Assembly: GCA_963383645.1 (NCBI GenBank) | Contig: OY726563.1 | Location: 31,973,575 to 32,037,574, forward strand | Length of the DNA: 64,000 nt | Source of the DNA: Muscardinus avellanarius | Lineage: Eukaryota > Chordata > Mammalia > Rodentia > Gliridae | Direction of reading: 5' to 3' | Shown here: piece by piece, positions 43,500 to 55,732 of the stretch | How positions within the stretch are numbered: position 1 is the first letter of the stretch | Layout: every line of letters starts with the position of its first letter | Notes under the pieces: generated by a model | Database searches by the model: none | What the model was told of the DNA's origin: nothing | What the model saw: only the letters and a program-made list of their open reading frames with translations | Translations under genes and position numbers: made by a program

Positions 43500-44590
43500 A
43501 TCGAATGCTCTCTGTCCTCAGGATTACTTTGAAGTGAATTAAAATAACATATGAAATTTTGCTTAAAGAAATGTGTGCAGTCTCCTATTTGTGCATGTAT
43601 TGAAAGCCAGACAATGGAATTCATAAAAGTTTAGAGCTGAAATGAACCTTATGGGTCACCTAGGATATCTTCTATCAACTAGTTTGTGACAGAGGTGACT
43701 AGAATTTAAGCTCCTCAGCTTCTAGATCTTTGTACTTTTCATTGTACTGAGTTCTTTTTTGTCCTTATCTAAGTTATTTAATTTGTTCAGAAAATTAATA
43801 ATTAATGCATTTAAAATACTTTACTCTGATACAAAGTTCTAAATTCTGAGGATATTATTTACTAGCTTCTATGAGAAAGGATCACTTTGTAATGTACATT
43901 ATAGTTTTAAGGCTAAGAAATACTAGCTGTATCAACCATCTGTTATGAACTAGCAGGATATGTCTCTACATTTTACCTTGAGAAGATTTTATTTTTCTTT
44001 TATGAATTTTATAAAGTTTTCTTCCTTCATAACCATTTTCAGTCCCTATGTAATCCAAGATCAAATTCTCCAACTCAGTGTAGGAACATAAACATTCAAA
44101 GTTTTGATAGTACAACTTTAAGGAAAATCTAGTGTCTTTTCTTTGTTGTTCTCTCATTCAGATCATAATAAATATTTCATTCCCAATCTAATGGATTTGG
44201 CTTGGAGGTACCTTACATAGCCATATTGTGATGTTAGGGTTTGGTTTGTTTTAAAAATTTATAGCAGTTCCAAGCAGAAGTTAGATCTGTTCTCACAACT
44301 GCCAATACCGCAGGCCATTTTCTATAAACATCTTCTCAAAGAAAATCAAACACACATTACCCAAAGAACTAGAGACACAGCTGTTTCTGGTTCTGATCTT
44401 AAGAGACATCAACTTTTACTTGGCAAAGTGCAAGTGAGAGAGGAATTGATGAAGTCTGATCACCTCTTCCAAGGAGTTCTGCCTGGGGATGGAAAGAATG
44501 GAAGAGGATGTCTCTGACATCACTTTCTTATTTAATTCAAAACTTATTTCCCAGATGAGAAAGTAGAAGTGAGAGAATCCATATAATCCA
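43500..44590. other. unique AT-rich DNA
   Basis: No gene or clear repeat. The stretch at 43630-43720 may be a remnant MIR-type element but is too diverged to call. Confidence 0.4.
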
Positions 44591-44639
44591 AAATCAGAAA
44601 AAGTGCCATTTATTTTGTCTTTCTTGTTTTAAAAATATA

Positions 44640-45385
44640 AACCTTTTGAGTTAAATGTATACTTACCATATGACCCAACAATTCCATTTCTAGATATGCA
44701 TCCTAGAGAACGAAAACCACATGTCCACATAAAGGCTTCTGCACAATTTTCATTTTTTCCTAAAATCCCCAAACTGGATCCAACCCAGAGGCCCAATAAT
44801 GAAATTTAGTGCAGCATAAAATTGGATAATAATCAATAAAAAGGAACAAACTGAATATATAAAACAACATGGATGAATCTCTGCATTATGTGGAACAAAA
44901 GAAAACAGAGATTAAAGAAGGGATAAAGTATTATTCCACTTCTGTGAAGTTCAAGAACAGATAAACTATCTTATGGTGGTAAAGCTCAGGATAGTGCTTT
45001 TAGGGACAGGTCATGGTGAAACCGACTACAAGGAAGCACAGGAGGTTTTCTGGGTACTGCTATGTCTTGATTTGGAATATAGTATATCAAGGTCTCTAAA
45101 CCTTGGCACTGTTTATGTTTTGGGCTAGATAATTCTTTTTTGAGGGGGGCTGCCCTATGTATTATGGGATATCTACCAGTAGCTCTCATTTTCCCCTTCT
45201 TTCAGTGTGACAAACAATAATGTCTCTAGACATTGTAAAATGTCTCTTGGGTTGTGAAGTCACCTCTGGTGGAGAAGCATTGATGTAGTTCATCAATCCT
45301 CACCAAAGAGAGGATCCACTCAAGATGGGCACACTCCTTTTATCTCATGTAAATTGTACTTCAATAAAATAAATAAAACTAAACC
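44640..45385 (+). mobile_element. old L1 (L1MA/L1MB-like) 3' end, split
   Basis: Sense L1 order: 'taccatatgacccaacaatt', 'catcctagagaacgaaaacc', 'caacatggatgaatctctgc', 'ggataaagtattattccact'. After the nested element come 'ctcatgtaaattgtacttca ataaaataaataaaac'. It is interrupted at about 45078-45292. Confidence 0.75.
45078..45292 (-). mobile_element. MER20-like hAT-Charlie element nested in L1
   Basis: The segments 'aaccttggcactgtttatgt', 'gggctagataattctttttt', 'aatgtctctagacattgtaa' and 'gtggagaagcattg' are the reversed MER20 consensus as I recall it. Confidence 0.7.
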
Positions 45386-45782
45386 TCTTGGGGTTAAAAA
45401 AGGAGCAAATTTACACTGGAGAAATCTAATACTATTTAAGCCAGGCGATCAAGGTCAACATAAAAAACGGTCAGTTTAATGTACCTGTAATAAAATGTTG
45501 AGAATGATGCTTTAGCTCTATGATCTTCCTCCCCAAAACATTTAGCTTCATTCTAACTATGAGAAAAATAGACATATTCCTGTAGAGGGGGAATTCTACG
45601 AAACACATGAGTAGTACTCCAGTACTCCTTAAAATTTTCAAGTCATGAAACTTTCACAGTCAAGGACAGCCTAAGGGGACATAATGGCTAAATGAAATGA
45701 GGTGTCTTAGATGGGATTTGGAAGCAGAAAAAGAGCATTCAGTAAAAGCCAAAGAAATCTAGATAAGGAATGAACTTAGATT

Positions 45783-45938
45783 GGTTGGCTGAGACAGAAG
45801 GATTGCGCAGGTTCGAAGCCAGCCTCAGCTGGCTTAAGAGACCCTGTTTCCAAATAAAATATTAAAAAAAATAGGTCTGGGAGTGTAGCCCGGAGGTAGA
45901 AGGACCCTGGGTTCCATCTCCAGTACCCCGCAAGAAAA
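45783..45938 (+). mobile_element. 5'-truncated B1-dID SINE
   Basis: Starts at ggttggctgagacagaagga. The near-perfect target-site duplication gaatg(a/g)acttagatt (45768-45782 and 45939-45953) shows that it was truncated at insertion. It carries the aagccagcctcagctggctt variant. Confidence 0.9.
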
Positions 45939-46099
45939 GAATGGACTTAGATTATTGATAATATTTCGATATTGGTTCATAAATGTGACAAATGTACCAT
46001 GCTAACATAAGATGTTAGTAATTGGAGAAATAGCATAGGCTATATATGGGAACTCTCGATACTATTTATGCAATTTAGCTGCAAATCTAAAATGGTTCT

Positions 46100-46100
<1 letters not shown>

Positions 46101-46134
<34 letters not shown>

Positions 46135-46340
46135 TTGGTGGTACTGGGGGTGGAACCCAGAGGCTTTCTACCTCCAGGCTATACTCCCAGACTTATTTTT
46201 TATATTTTATTTGAAAGCAGGGTCTCACTAAGTTGCTGAGAGCCTCACTAAGTAGCTGAGGCTGGCTTCGAACCTGTGCAATCCTCCTGTCTCAGCCTCC
46301 CAAGTGCAGGGATTACAAACGTGCACCACCACACCTGGCT
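46101..46340 (-). mobile_element. B1-dID SINE with (TTTA)n tail
   Basis: A reverse dimer, well preserved, with about nine TTTA units in its tail. Confidence 0.9.
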
Positions 46341-46574
46341 ATAAGTTGGATTAAATCTTACTCAGAGCCTGTTTTAAGGGCATTTGTCAAATCAAAATAA
46401 CAAGGGTGGGATGATAATGGCTTAAAGAAGTTTTTGTTGTTTGTTGCTCATAGTATCAGAAACACACACACACACACAAAAATAACAAAATAGACAACAA
46501 AATACAAGTCTAAATTTTTCAGTGCTATATAATCATGGTATAAATTCTAAAAGAGGTCATAATAGGACTTATCT

Positions 46575-46700
46575 CAATTTAATAACAATTTTTTGAGTAC
46601 TTACTATATGCCAGGCACTGAACTTGTTATTTGGGACATGAAGAAGGAGGTCCCTGATATATGGGACCTTGTAGTTATGAAGGAGGGCACTATCTGGTAT
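46575..46700 (-). mobile_element. L2 fragment, reversed
   Basis: The motif 'ttttttgagtacttactata tgccaggcactg' is the L2 3' end on the opposite strand. Confidence 0.6.
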
Positions 46701-46846
46701 AATGGGTAATTTATTATAGGAGTACCAAGGAAGAACATATTATTTTATAATGGGAGAGCATTTTTGTCTCTCACAAAAATGATTACAGTGATTTTAGCCG
46801 AGAGGGTCCAAGCCTGAATTAAGGTAGTAAAGGACGGTTTCTTTTT

Positions 46847-47223
46847 CTCTCTTTTTTTTTATTGGAGCCTATTAACTATACAGAATGGTGGCATTCACTG
46901 GGGTATGTTTGGTACATGCATATAGTCTTATTTTCTCTATTTCAGTCCCTAATAATCTCTGTATTCTCTTCTTCTCCCTCTCAGTAATACCTTTTCTCTA
47001 TCCTATTGGTCTTTCTACCTTTATGATACTCCTTTTCTCTCTCTCTTTTTTCCTATTAGCCTCCACATAAAAAAACCTACTTGTCTGAGTCTGACTTATT
47101 TTGCTTAACATGATGCTCCCCAGCTCCATTCATTTTCCTGCGTATTGTGAATTCTGTTTTGATAAACATGTATGTATGTATGTGTATATAACTTATATAC
47201 ACTAATAACTTAATAACTAGATG

Positions 47224-47258
<35 letters not shown>

Positions 47259-47915
47259 TATGTTGACATTAATTCTTTGTATGAATACCAAGAAGTGATA
47301 TAGCTAGATCATATAGCAGTTATATTTTTAGTTTTTTAAAAGAACTTCCATACTGATATCCATGGTGGCTATATTAATTCCCACAAACAGTGTATAAGTT
47401 TCTTTTTGTTCACATACTCACTAGCATTTATTATTATTTGTTTTTTTGGGGGGGTATTACTGGGGTTCCTGGAAGCCCTTATACCTCTGGGCTACACTCT
47501 CAGACCTATTTTTATACTTTTTATTTGGAAACAGGGTCTCTTACGCCAGCACAGCTGGCTTCGAACCTGCGCGATCCTCCTGTCTCCGCCTCCCAAGTGC
47601 GGGGATTACAAGCGTGCGCCACCATGCCCAGCTATTATTTGTATTCTTGATGATTGCCTTTCTGACTGGAGTGGGATGGAATTTCAGTGTAGTTTTGATT
47701 TATATTTCCTGGATGGTTGAAGATGTTGAACATTTTAAAACATTTTGTTGGCTATTTGTACTTCAGCTTTTGAGAAGTGTCTGTCTTGTTCTTTGCCCAT
47801 TCATTGATTGGATGACTTGGTTTTTAGTGTTTTTTAATGAATTCATATATATATTCTGGATAGACTTGTGTTGAAGGCTTTTTTTCTGCATTTATTGAGA
47901 TGATGATGGGAGCCA
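46847..47915 (-). mobile_element. L1 3' region (end of ORF2 and 3' UTR), antisense
   Basis: Reads as reversed L1. A T-rich tail start (46851-46860) is followed by 3'UTR-type sequence. Then come ORF2 3' segments such as 'gatgattgcctttctgactg', 'ttttgatttatatttcctgg', 'gcttttgagaagtgtctgtc' and 'tctgcatttattgagatgat'. Stop codons break the frame. A (TA)n run lies at 47230-47257 and a SINE at 47441. Confidence 0.8.
47441..47632 (-). mobile_element. short B1-dID subfamily SINE nested in L1
   Basis: The short form with gccagcacagctggcttcga. It has the target-site duplication tattatttg (47432-47440 and 47633-47641). Confidence 0.94.
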
Positions 47916-47921
47916 GTAATC

Positions 47922-48416
47922 CCCATGTCTTGGTATTCCCCTTATTGTGGAGCTTTATTCCCAATGGACAGGGGAGATCTTGCTATCCAATAGGACTATG
48001 ATAATTTTGAGGAGTGTGGTTTCTGAGGCTAGTTCCTAAAAACATGGAAGATTCCATCTTGTGGCAGCTTCTACCCTGAAGCACTTTCTCTGGGGGGAAG
48101 AGAGCTGCCATGTTGCGGGAACACTCAAGCAGCCCTTTGGAAAGATCCACGTGGTAGATCCTGTTAGTGTCCAGTACTGACTTGCCAGCTATGTGAAGGA
48201 GCTCTCTCTTGGCCGTGGATTCTCAGGTCTCAATCAGGCCTTCAGATGAATTCAGTCTTAGTTGCTGACATCTTGATTCCACCCTCATTAGAAACTATGA
48301 ACCAGAACTACCCAGCCATACTGCTTCCACATTCCCGACCCACAGAAATGTACAGGATAATAAATAGTAATTTAAAGTTTTAGAGTAATGTATTATACAG
48401 CAATACATAACCAATG
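47922..48416 (+). mobile_element. MLT1/MaLR-type solo LTR
   Basis: The motifs 'gagctgccatgttgcgggaa', 'cactcaagcagccctttgga', 'ccttcagatgaattcagtct', 'cccgacccacagaaatgtac' and 'caatacataaccaatgc' follow the MaLR LTR 3' half. Confidence 0.7.
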
Positions 48417-48419
48417 CAG

Positions 48420-49340
48420 CCATCATTCTCATCCATACTGTATTTGTTTTTGCTTCTTTGCTATTTTGTTTCTATGTTCACATAGCTTATGTTTGGAACT
48501 CAGACTTTTTACTATTGATCTTCTCTAATTCCTTTAAGGCATCTTGTCATATGTCTTATGAAAGTCATGCTCTTAGAGCTGGTGACACTCATAAACCAGC
48601 CCAAAGATGCCTAATAAACGCATGTTATCTGAAACACAGAAAATTAATATTTTTTCTGTAAACAACTATGTGTGTTAATAAAAACATTATTTGTATAGGA
48701 AAATATGTGCTGAGGCTCAACTAGGCCATATGTGCAGGATATGATTCTCTAATGCATGTGCATACACAGACATATAAAGAAGATGAATAATGGAAGAGTG
48801 AGAAAATAAGAGACTCTGATCCTTAATAACTAGATGCACAAGCTCCTAATATTCTCTCTTGGCCCTGATTTCCTTAACTTCTTCCCAACTGGAGCTTTGG
48901 CAAAGATATGAGGAACTTCTTTCCTAGTTTTGCTTTGGAAATGTTGCCTTTCTAGATGAATAATTCTCCAAGTATTTGGAATTGATCCAAAGGGAGGCAA
49001 TTGTTTACCCTATAATGTGGACTTCCTCATTCCACATATGCATCTGGGGCCACTGCTTTGTAATATGTGAAGGTTGTTAAGAGATGGTGCAGAGGTGTCC
49101 TAAAAAGGTTCTACTCCATGCCTTTAGGAAGACAAGAAATTATAGAATATGAGAACACAGGGTGTCAACAAATATAAGAACTTCCTGTCAGCTGGGACTA
49201 GAAAACCCAAAGATGGGTTTCTGAACAAGGAGTATCTTATCATTCCAGATGAGTTCTGAGAGGAGAACTTGCAATGATCTCATCTGTATGGTTTACATTT
49301 CCTGTCCTACAATTAGGACACTGGATCACATCAAAAATAC
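48420..49340. other. unique intergenic DNA
   Basis: No repeat or gene recognised. Confidence 0.4.
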
Positions 49341-49346
49341 TTCATC

Positions 49347-49540
49347 TGGCCAGGCGTGGTGGTACACACTTGTAATCTCCGCACTTGCGAGGCGGAGACA
49401 GGAGGATCATGCAGGTTCGAAGCCAGCTGCGCTGGCTTAAGAGACCCTGTTTCCAAATAAAATATATAAAAAAATAGGTCTGGGAGTGTAGCCCGGAGGT
49501 AGAAGGGTTTCCAGGAACCCCAGTACCACCAAAAAAAGAA
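49347..49540 (+). mobile_element. short B1-dID subfamily SINE
   Basis: A sense copy with the clearest hairpin core aagccagctgcgctggctt. The ID-derived half ends ttccaggaaccccagtacc. Short flanks ttcatc lie on both sides. Confidence 0.92.
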
Positions 49541-49548
49541 TTCTTCAT

Positions 49549-51075
49549 CCGACTTGGATTCTATGAAGAGTCCACCTCTTCTCTAAATAATAAATCGCTT
49601 CTCATTTTTATGAGAACCTAGGAGCTTTATAGTTACCATTTTTATCTTTTTTTTGTCTTGTGTGGATGCTGTCATTATAATGCAAGTTAATTCTGGTTTT
49701 CTACATCTTTCTCTTCCTACAATTGCATGAATCAGGTTTACACCCAACTTGCATATCTCATGAATATATAATAAAAGAGTAGTTAACTGTGCTTGCATCA
49801 AATAAGTTCAATAAGGCTGAGAAGGAACAGCAGTAGTGGTTAAAAGTAACTCCCATTCATAGACTAGGAACAGGATGAGAAGTGAGATAATTTAGAGCAA
49901 ACTGGCAGCTGGAAAGGTAGTGAATTGATAAGGCCACAGTCACAGACCTCTAATTGATGGTTCTACCATCTGTATAGAAACCGTGTGTAAATAAGAACGG
50001 ATGGTTTGAGCATAGAGCTCAGTATGCCTGTGCGATCTGATCGAGTCACAGAAAAAGAGATGGAAAAAAATCAATTCAATCCCCAGAATTTAGGTTGTTC
50101 AGTCTCCAACTAGTTGAGGATATTTTCTATGCTATGGCTTAATTAATACCTTATCTTTGTGACTCAAGTGGAGAAGCTTCTATAACACAGTAACCATAGA
50201 ACCGCAGACCTCTAACAATTATTCTTCACTGGCATGGTCAGGTTAAGTCTCTGAACGAGAAAATAACAATAAAAAAGAGATCTGTTTGCATTTGTATGAA
50301 CTTGGCTTCATCGTGTTTCCACACTTCTTTAGCTCAGGCTGTTTTCAGGGTGCAGCTGTCAAAGGCCCTGTATTTTTGTGTATCTCCCATGTGACATGCC
50401 CTTGGTGATTCAGATGGAAGATGATGGTCTACTTAATTTGGCCCTGCTTGCTGAGGTCACCATGTGGATCTCTGACACGTGATGATTGGAGAAGGCTGAT
50501 CAGCTTCACAAGTGCCAGGAGGTTTGTGACACCTGCTAGTTAGAAGGAATGCAGAGAAAGCATCTGGTCTCTTCTTACAACCTGTGCACTGAAAACTGGG
50601 CTTATATAAAAAGCTTCCTCCACCCATCCACATCATGCGATGCACACAAATGTATATACATAAATGAAAACAAAGATATACATTAGTTTGATATCCAGTA
50701 AAGTAAATATGATGGTGCCCCCAGGGCCACACTTTATGGCAAGCAAAGGATCTCTACTGTTGTGTAAGTTCAGGTTCTTCATATCTGTGGGCCATGGATG
50801 CCTCTCGAAGGTCATATTAGCTTGCTTTTTCCCCTCAGTATTTCTGGATTTCTCTTTATAAAAGCACTATATTAACCATAGAAGAAAATTAAGAAAAATG
50901 TCTAAATTAAAAACAGAAAATAGCAGCTCCCCATAGGACAAATTCTTAGAAATAGCCACTGCTAATATTAAATGTGTACAATTTTAGATCCTGTCTTCAT
51001 TCAAAATTAGTTTTTGCCCTGTCATTAAAATTAATTTTAATGCATATTATTCCATAGTATAGAGGTGCTTTGTGA
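49549..51075. other. unique intergenic DNA
   Basis: Mostly non-repetitive. The last part (50930-51070, 'gcatattattccatagtata') may be old antisense L1. No gene recognised. Confidence 0.4.
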
Positions 51076-51079
51076 ATAA

Positions 51080-51285
51080 GGAACTTAGAGTCAAACTGAT
51101 CTCAATTCTGGTCCTGATTCCTCTGATTTCCAGTTCTGTGAATGGAACTGAGGCAAATGACCTTAGTTTTCATTATCTCTAAAATGGTCATACTATTTGC
51201 TACTTCATATACTTTGTGTAAGGATTAAATAATATCTACACTTGGTTCCTGTAGATAATAGATGTGAAATATATGTTATACACTA
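51080..51285 (+). mobile_element. MIR SINE
   Basis: The order 'caattctggtcctgattcct', 'gaggcaaatgaccttagttt', 'tatctctaaaatggtcatac' and 'gtgtaaggattaaataatat' is a near-complete MIR. Confidence 0.7.
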
Positions 51286-51379
51286 CTGAATCACTGCCCA
51301 TTTGTTGGCAATGGAGTCTTTCCAATATTTTTGCTTTTTATAATGATCTGTGTTAGTCTACATTTAAGATTATTTCTTT

Positions 51380-51602
51380 GAGCTGGGTGTGGAAGCACAT
51401 GCTTGTAATCCCAGCATTCAGGAGGCTGAGACAGGAGGATCCAGGTTTGCAGACAGCCTCAGCTACTTAGTGAGGTCCTCTGCCAGTCAGTGAGACCCTG
51501 TTTTAAAATAAAGTATAAAAAAATAGGGCTGGGTGTGTAGCTCGGAGGTAGAATGCCCCTGGGTTCCAACCCCAGTACTGTAAAAAAAAAGAAAAGAAAG
51601 AA
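51380..51602 (+). mobile_element. B1-dID SINE
   Basis: A sense dimer from agctgggtgtggaagcacat to ccaaccccagtactg and an A-rich tail with GAAA units. Confidence 0.9.
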
Positions 51603-51852
51603 AAAGAAAACTAGAATGGCTATACTAATTAGCCATCAGATAAAGTAGACATCATAGTAGAGAAAATTGCCAGAAATAAAAGTAAGCACTACATAATGAT
51701 ACTAAGGTTCAGTTAACCACAAAAACATAGCGAACTTAAAAGTGCATGCACCAAATAACAGAGCTTCAAACTATACAGCACAAAATTTAATAGAACTGAA
51801 TTGAGAAATAAACTCACAATTATAATTGGGAATTTTAGTACCCCTCTTTGAT

Positions 51853-52042
51853 ACTTAGTGAGGCCCTCTGCAACTCAGTGAGACCCTGTATCAAACTAAA
51901 GAATAAAAAATAGGGCTGGGAGTGTAGTTTGTAGGTAGAACACCCTTGGATTCTATTCCTAGTACTGCAAAAAAAAAAAAAAAAAAAAAGAAAAAAAAAA
52001 GAAAGAAAAGAAAAGAAAAGAAAGCAGAAAGAAAAAAAAAAG
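51853..52042 (+). mobile_element. 5'-truncated B1-dID SINE with long A/G tail
   Basis: Begins inside B1 at tacttagtgaggccctctgc. The tail is an unusually long A-rich stretch with AAAAG units (51968-52040). Confidence 0.85.
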
Positions 52043-52665
52043 ATTATGTCCTTAGTATAAATCCCTAGCAATGGAACAAAGGGCATAAATGCTTTAAGGC
52101 TTGATTGCAAAACATCTTTAGACCACTTATATCTATTTGCCACCCTCCCACCAACGTTTCATGACTGTGGACATCTGGCTCTATCCTTGAGAGCATTATG
52201 ACTTTTCTTTGGAAACTTTGCTAGTGTAATAGGCAAATAATGATATCTTATTTAAATATAAATTTTGGTAGTTACCTACTAACATTGAATATTTTCTTAC
52301 ACATTTGTTTTCTTTTGTTTGAATAGTCTGTCCATCTATCACCATATATCGTCAGGTTCCACTTTTGTGCCAGACACTCTACTTGGCTATATGACAACAA
52401 CATATACATATGGGTCAAGGCAAAAATGACTCAAGATCTGATAACACACCATTTAGAGAGGATGCTTCTGCTGGTAGGCACTAAGATGAATGCTTATCTT
52501 GATACTGTTACACATTTTGGGTTTTTGGTTAATAATAAGACCACTTTGGCTAATCTAAAGCTTTTTATCAACTTCTTTATTTTGGCCACATTCCTAGAGT
52601 CTAGGATGCTGTTATGCATTCTGGCTAAATAAACTCTTGCTCTCTGAATTTAAATTTTATATGCA

Positions 52666-52881
52666 AGCTGGGCATGGTGGTGCACACTTGTAATCTCAGC
52701 ATTTGGGAGGCTGAGACCAAAGGATCGTGGTTTGTGGACAGCCTCAGCTACTTAGTGAGGCCCTCTGCAACTTAGTGAGGCCCTGTTTCAAAATAAAGAA
52801 TAAAAAACATGGCAGGGGGTGTAGCTCAGAGGTCAAATGCTCCTGGGTTTCATCTCCAGACCCATTAAATAAATAAGTAAG

Positions 52882-52916
<35 letters not shown>

Positions 52917-52989
52917 AAATAGGGCTGGGGGTGTAGCTCAGAGATTAAATATCCCTGAGTTCAATCTCCAGTACTGCAAAAACCTAAAT
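52666..52989 (+). mobile_element. three-part SINE: B1-dID + (AAAT)n + extra ID
   Basis: A normal dimer (52666-52865), an (AAAT)n tract (52866-52917) and a second ID half (52919-52980) lie together inside one 14-bp target-site duplication aaattttatatgca (52652-52665 and 52990-53003). This suggests that they moved as a single transcript. Confidence 0.85.
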
Positions 52990-53003
52990 AAATTTTATAT
53001 GCA

Positions 53004-54132
53004 TGAATGATACTGAGATGGGTGTACAGACTCATTACATATAGCATAAACATGAGATGAATAATGATATATTAATAGCATTTGAGTAGCCAGAAGGAGT
53101 TGAAGAATATATAAACCAAACTGAACAATTTTATCACATGTAAAGCTGGCACACTTGATCCAAATTAAGGTGGTGTTTTTTGAATTCAAAGTTTTAAAAG
53201 CCTGTTCTATACTTGGCAACTCAATGGTAGGTATTTTGTAGTAGCTGTCCACTCATCTGCATACCTACTATTCAGGTACATTCTAGATTAAAATATCAAT
53301 TTTAACTTGGCAATTGAGTATTGGTAGCTTTATCATCTGTGTAGGTGAATTGGAACTATCCAATGGCTGATATAGGTAAACAAGTTTCTCCTTATTTCCA
53401 GTGATATGTATAGACTTTCCCAATATTTTCTAGCAGTTTTAGGGTGTTGCTATTCACAGGGGTATTCATATCCCTTTCTGGTGCATTGACACTTTCTGAC
53501 ACAGCAGGATATTATTTATTGCCCTCTGCAAAGATGTCAAACAGAAAGGAGGAGAGACTAGCTTATAGTTATTCTGTCATTTCATATTTTTATCGAAGTT
53601 CATAGTATTCATCAGACTTTCACGCATATTAACACAATGATTCTGGGAAGTATTGAAAGTTGGCACCCAAATTATGCCAGCATAATGTCTTGATGAAAAA
53701 AAACTAAGTTTCTTATTTTGACAGTGTCTCAAAGAAGGAAGGGCAAGGTCAAGGGTTTATTGAGGTTTGGTTTATGATGGGTCTTTAGATGCAGGAGGGA
53801 CTCAATTAGAATTAGGTAAGAATAACCCCCACAATAGTCCAGGAGTGGTAAACAGAGCAACAAGAACATTTTGGAATGAGAGATTTAGTGTGCCAGCTGT
53901 CTACTGATGCTTTCCATTGGAGAGGTGATAGGATTTTCAGCAGGATCCTATAATAAACAATCAAGTCATTTGCTTGGGCATGAAAAGCCCAGAAAAGTAA
54001 AGTCCTTCTGATAGACAGTGGAATTGTAAGTCATGTTTATGTAGCTGATAAGGTGTAGTTTGAGTTCTCAGTAGCTAGTCTGCGTATGAAGTAGACAGTT
54101 TTATTTCATACAGGAAACATGGCCCCACATCC
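53004..54132. other. unique intergenic DNA
   Basis: No recognisable repeat or coding signal. Confidence 0.4.
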
Positions 54133-54344
54133 ATTTTTTTTCCTTTATGGTACTGTGGATTAAACCTAGGGGCATTCTACTTCTAAGCTACACTCCCAAG
54201 TCCTATTTTATTTTTATTTTGAAACAGGGCCTCACTAAGTTGCTGATGGTCTTCCTAAGTTGCTGAGGCTAGCATCAAAACTGCAATCCTCCTGTCTCAG
54301 CATCCCAAGTATTGGGATTGCAGGCATGCACTACCAAACATACC
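54133..54344 (-). mobile_element. B1-dID SINE
   Basis: A diverged reverse dimer, in direct tandem with the next copy. Confidence 0.85.
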
Positions 54345-54562
54345 CATTTTCTTTTCTTTTTTTGTGACCCTGGGGATTAAACTCAGGAGAATTCTACCTC
54401 CAAGCTATACCCCCAACCCTGTTTTATTTTTATTTGGAAATAGAGTCTCCCTAGGTTGATGGGAGTCTCACTACTTGCTAAGACTGTCCTCAAAACTATG
54501 ATCTTCCTGCCTCAGCCTCCCAAGTACTGGGATTACAGACATGCATTATTACCACATCCGGC
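54345..54562 (-). mobile_element. B1-dID SINE
   Basis: A reverse dimer from ttttctttttttgtgaccct to accacatccggct. It abuts the previous copy. Confidence 0.87.
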
Positions 54563-54660
54563 TTTCCATTTTCCAGATGAAGAAATTGAGGCTTAAGAAC
54601 ATTAAGTGTCTTTTTAAGGTCAAACATTTAATTTATTAATGAAAAGAGAACTACCCCTGA
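54563..54660 (-). mobile_element. MIR fragment, reversed
   Basis: The motif 'ccattttccagatgaagaaattgaggctta' is the reversed MIR core, directly beside the SINE pair. Confidence 0.55.
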
Positions 54661-55122
54661 GCTCTTTTCCATCTTGTCCACTAAGAACTTTCCTTTTCAT
54701 TCTATTTGTCTTGCCCATTGTGCCAAGTCCTTCTGGGCTCTGTTGAGTTGCTAGAGTAAAAGGACATTTCTAAATGATCTTAAGGCTTAAGTCACATGTT
54801 CTCACTTAAACTGATGATAAAATGCTCTGCTGAGAATGGGCTTGTCCAGTGAGTTCAAGGACTCTCCACTGTATATTTCAGAGATAACTTGTGGAGAAGA
54901 AAAGGGAAGTGTGCCCTGAAAGTCTAATGTAACAAATTAACCAATCATATGGCACTGGTTGTTGTATCGACATTATGCAGGAGATATAAATATTTAGCTG
55001 CTTTTCTCTAAATCTTTTCATAGAGATATACTTAAGGGGGGAGCAAGAAAGAGCCATGGATGGAGAGTAGGAAAAGTTGTGAGACTCATGGGTCTTTCTC
55101 TACCTCTCATTTATACAATGTA
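54661..55122. other. unique intergenic DNA
   Basis: No repeat or gene recognised. Confidence 0.4.
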
Positions 55123-55138
55123 CATCTGTATTTTCTTT

Positions 55139-55352
55139 TCTTTTCTTTTTTTGTGGTTCTGGGGATGGAACCCAGGGGCATTTGACCTCCGAGCTACATC
55201 CCCTGCATTAGTTTTTATTTTTTACTTTGAAACTGGGTCTCACTGAGTTGCGGAGGGCCTCACTAAGTAGCTGAGGCTGTCCGTGAACCACGATTCTCCG
55301 GTCTCAGCCTCCCGAATGTTGGGATTACAAGTGTGCGTCACCACGCCCGGCT
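55139..55352 (-). mobile_element. B1-dID SINE
   Basis: A reverse dimer with a perfect 16-bp target-site duplication catctgtattttcttt (55123-55138 and 55353-55368). Confidence 0.95.
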
Positions 55353-55402
55353 CATCTGTATTTTCTTTAGCTCATTTTGACTTGCTTGGCTCCTTTCTCT
55401 TT

Positions 55403-55617
55403 TTTTATTTTTTGCAGTACTGGGAATTGAACTGAACCCCATGGCATTTTACCTCCAAGCTACACCCCCAGCCCCATTTTTTATTCTTTATTTTGGAACA
55501 GGATCTCACTAAGTTGTGGAGGGCCTCACCAAGTAGCTGAGGCTGGCTATGAACCAGTGATCCTCCTATCTGTGCCTCCCAAATACTGGGATTACAAGCA
55601 TGCATCACTACACCCAG
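55403..55617 (-). mobile_element. B1-dID SINE
   Basis: A reverse dimer with a duplicated 'gaacc' region at the ID end (ggaattgaactgaacccc). It ends catcactacacccaga. Confidence 0.88.
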
Positions 55618-55732
55618 ATTCTCCTCTCTCTTCTTAATCTCTATGCTACCTCACCACTTCCTCTTATATAGTTCTTCTGTGGGTATATCCCATGAAGGTT
55701 AAATACTTCAAAAGCAAAAGGCTATAAATATG

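Larger units (their letters stand above)
51290..52335 (-). mobile_element. old L1 antisense, split by two SINEs
   Basis: Reversed L1 motifs occur before and after the SINEs: 'atttttgctttttataatga', 'aatccctagcaatggaacaa', 'tatttgccaccctcccacca' and 'acattgaatattttcttaca'. No frame survives. Confidence 0.6.
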
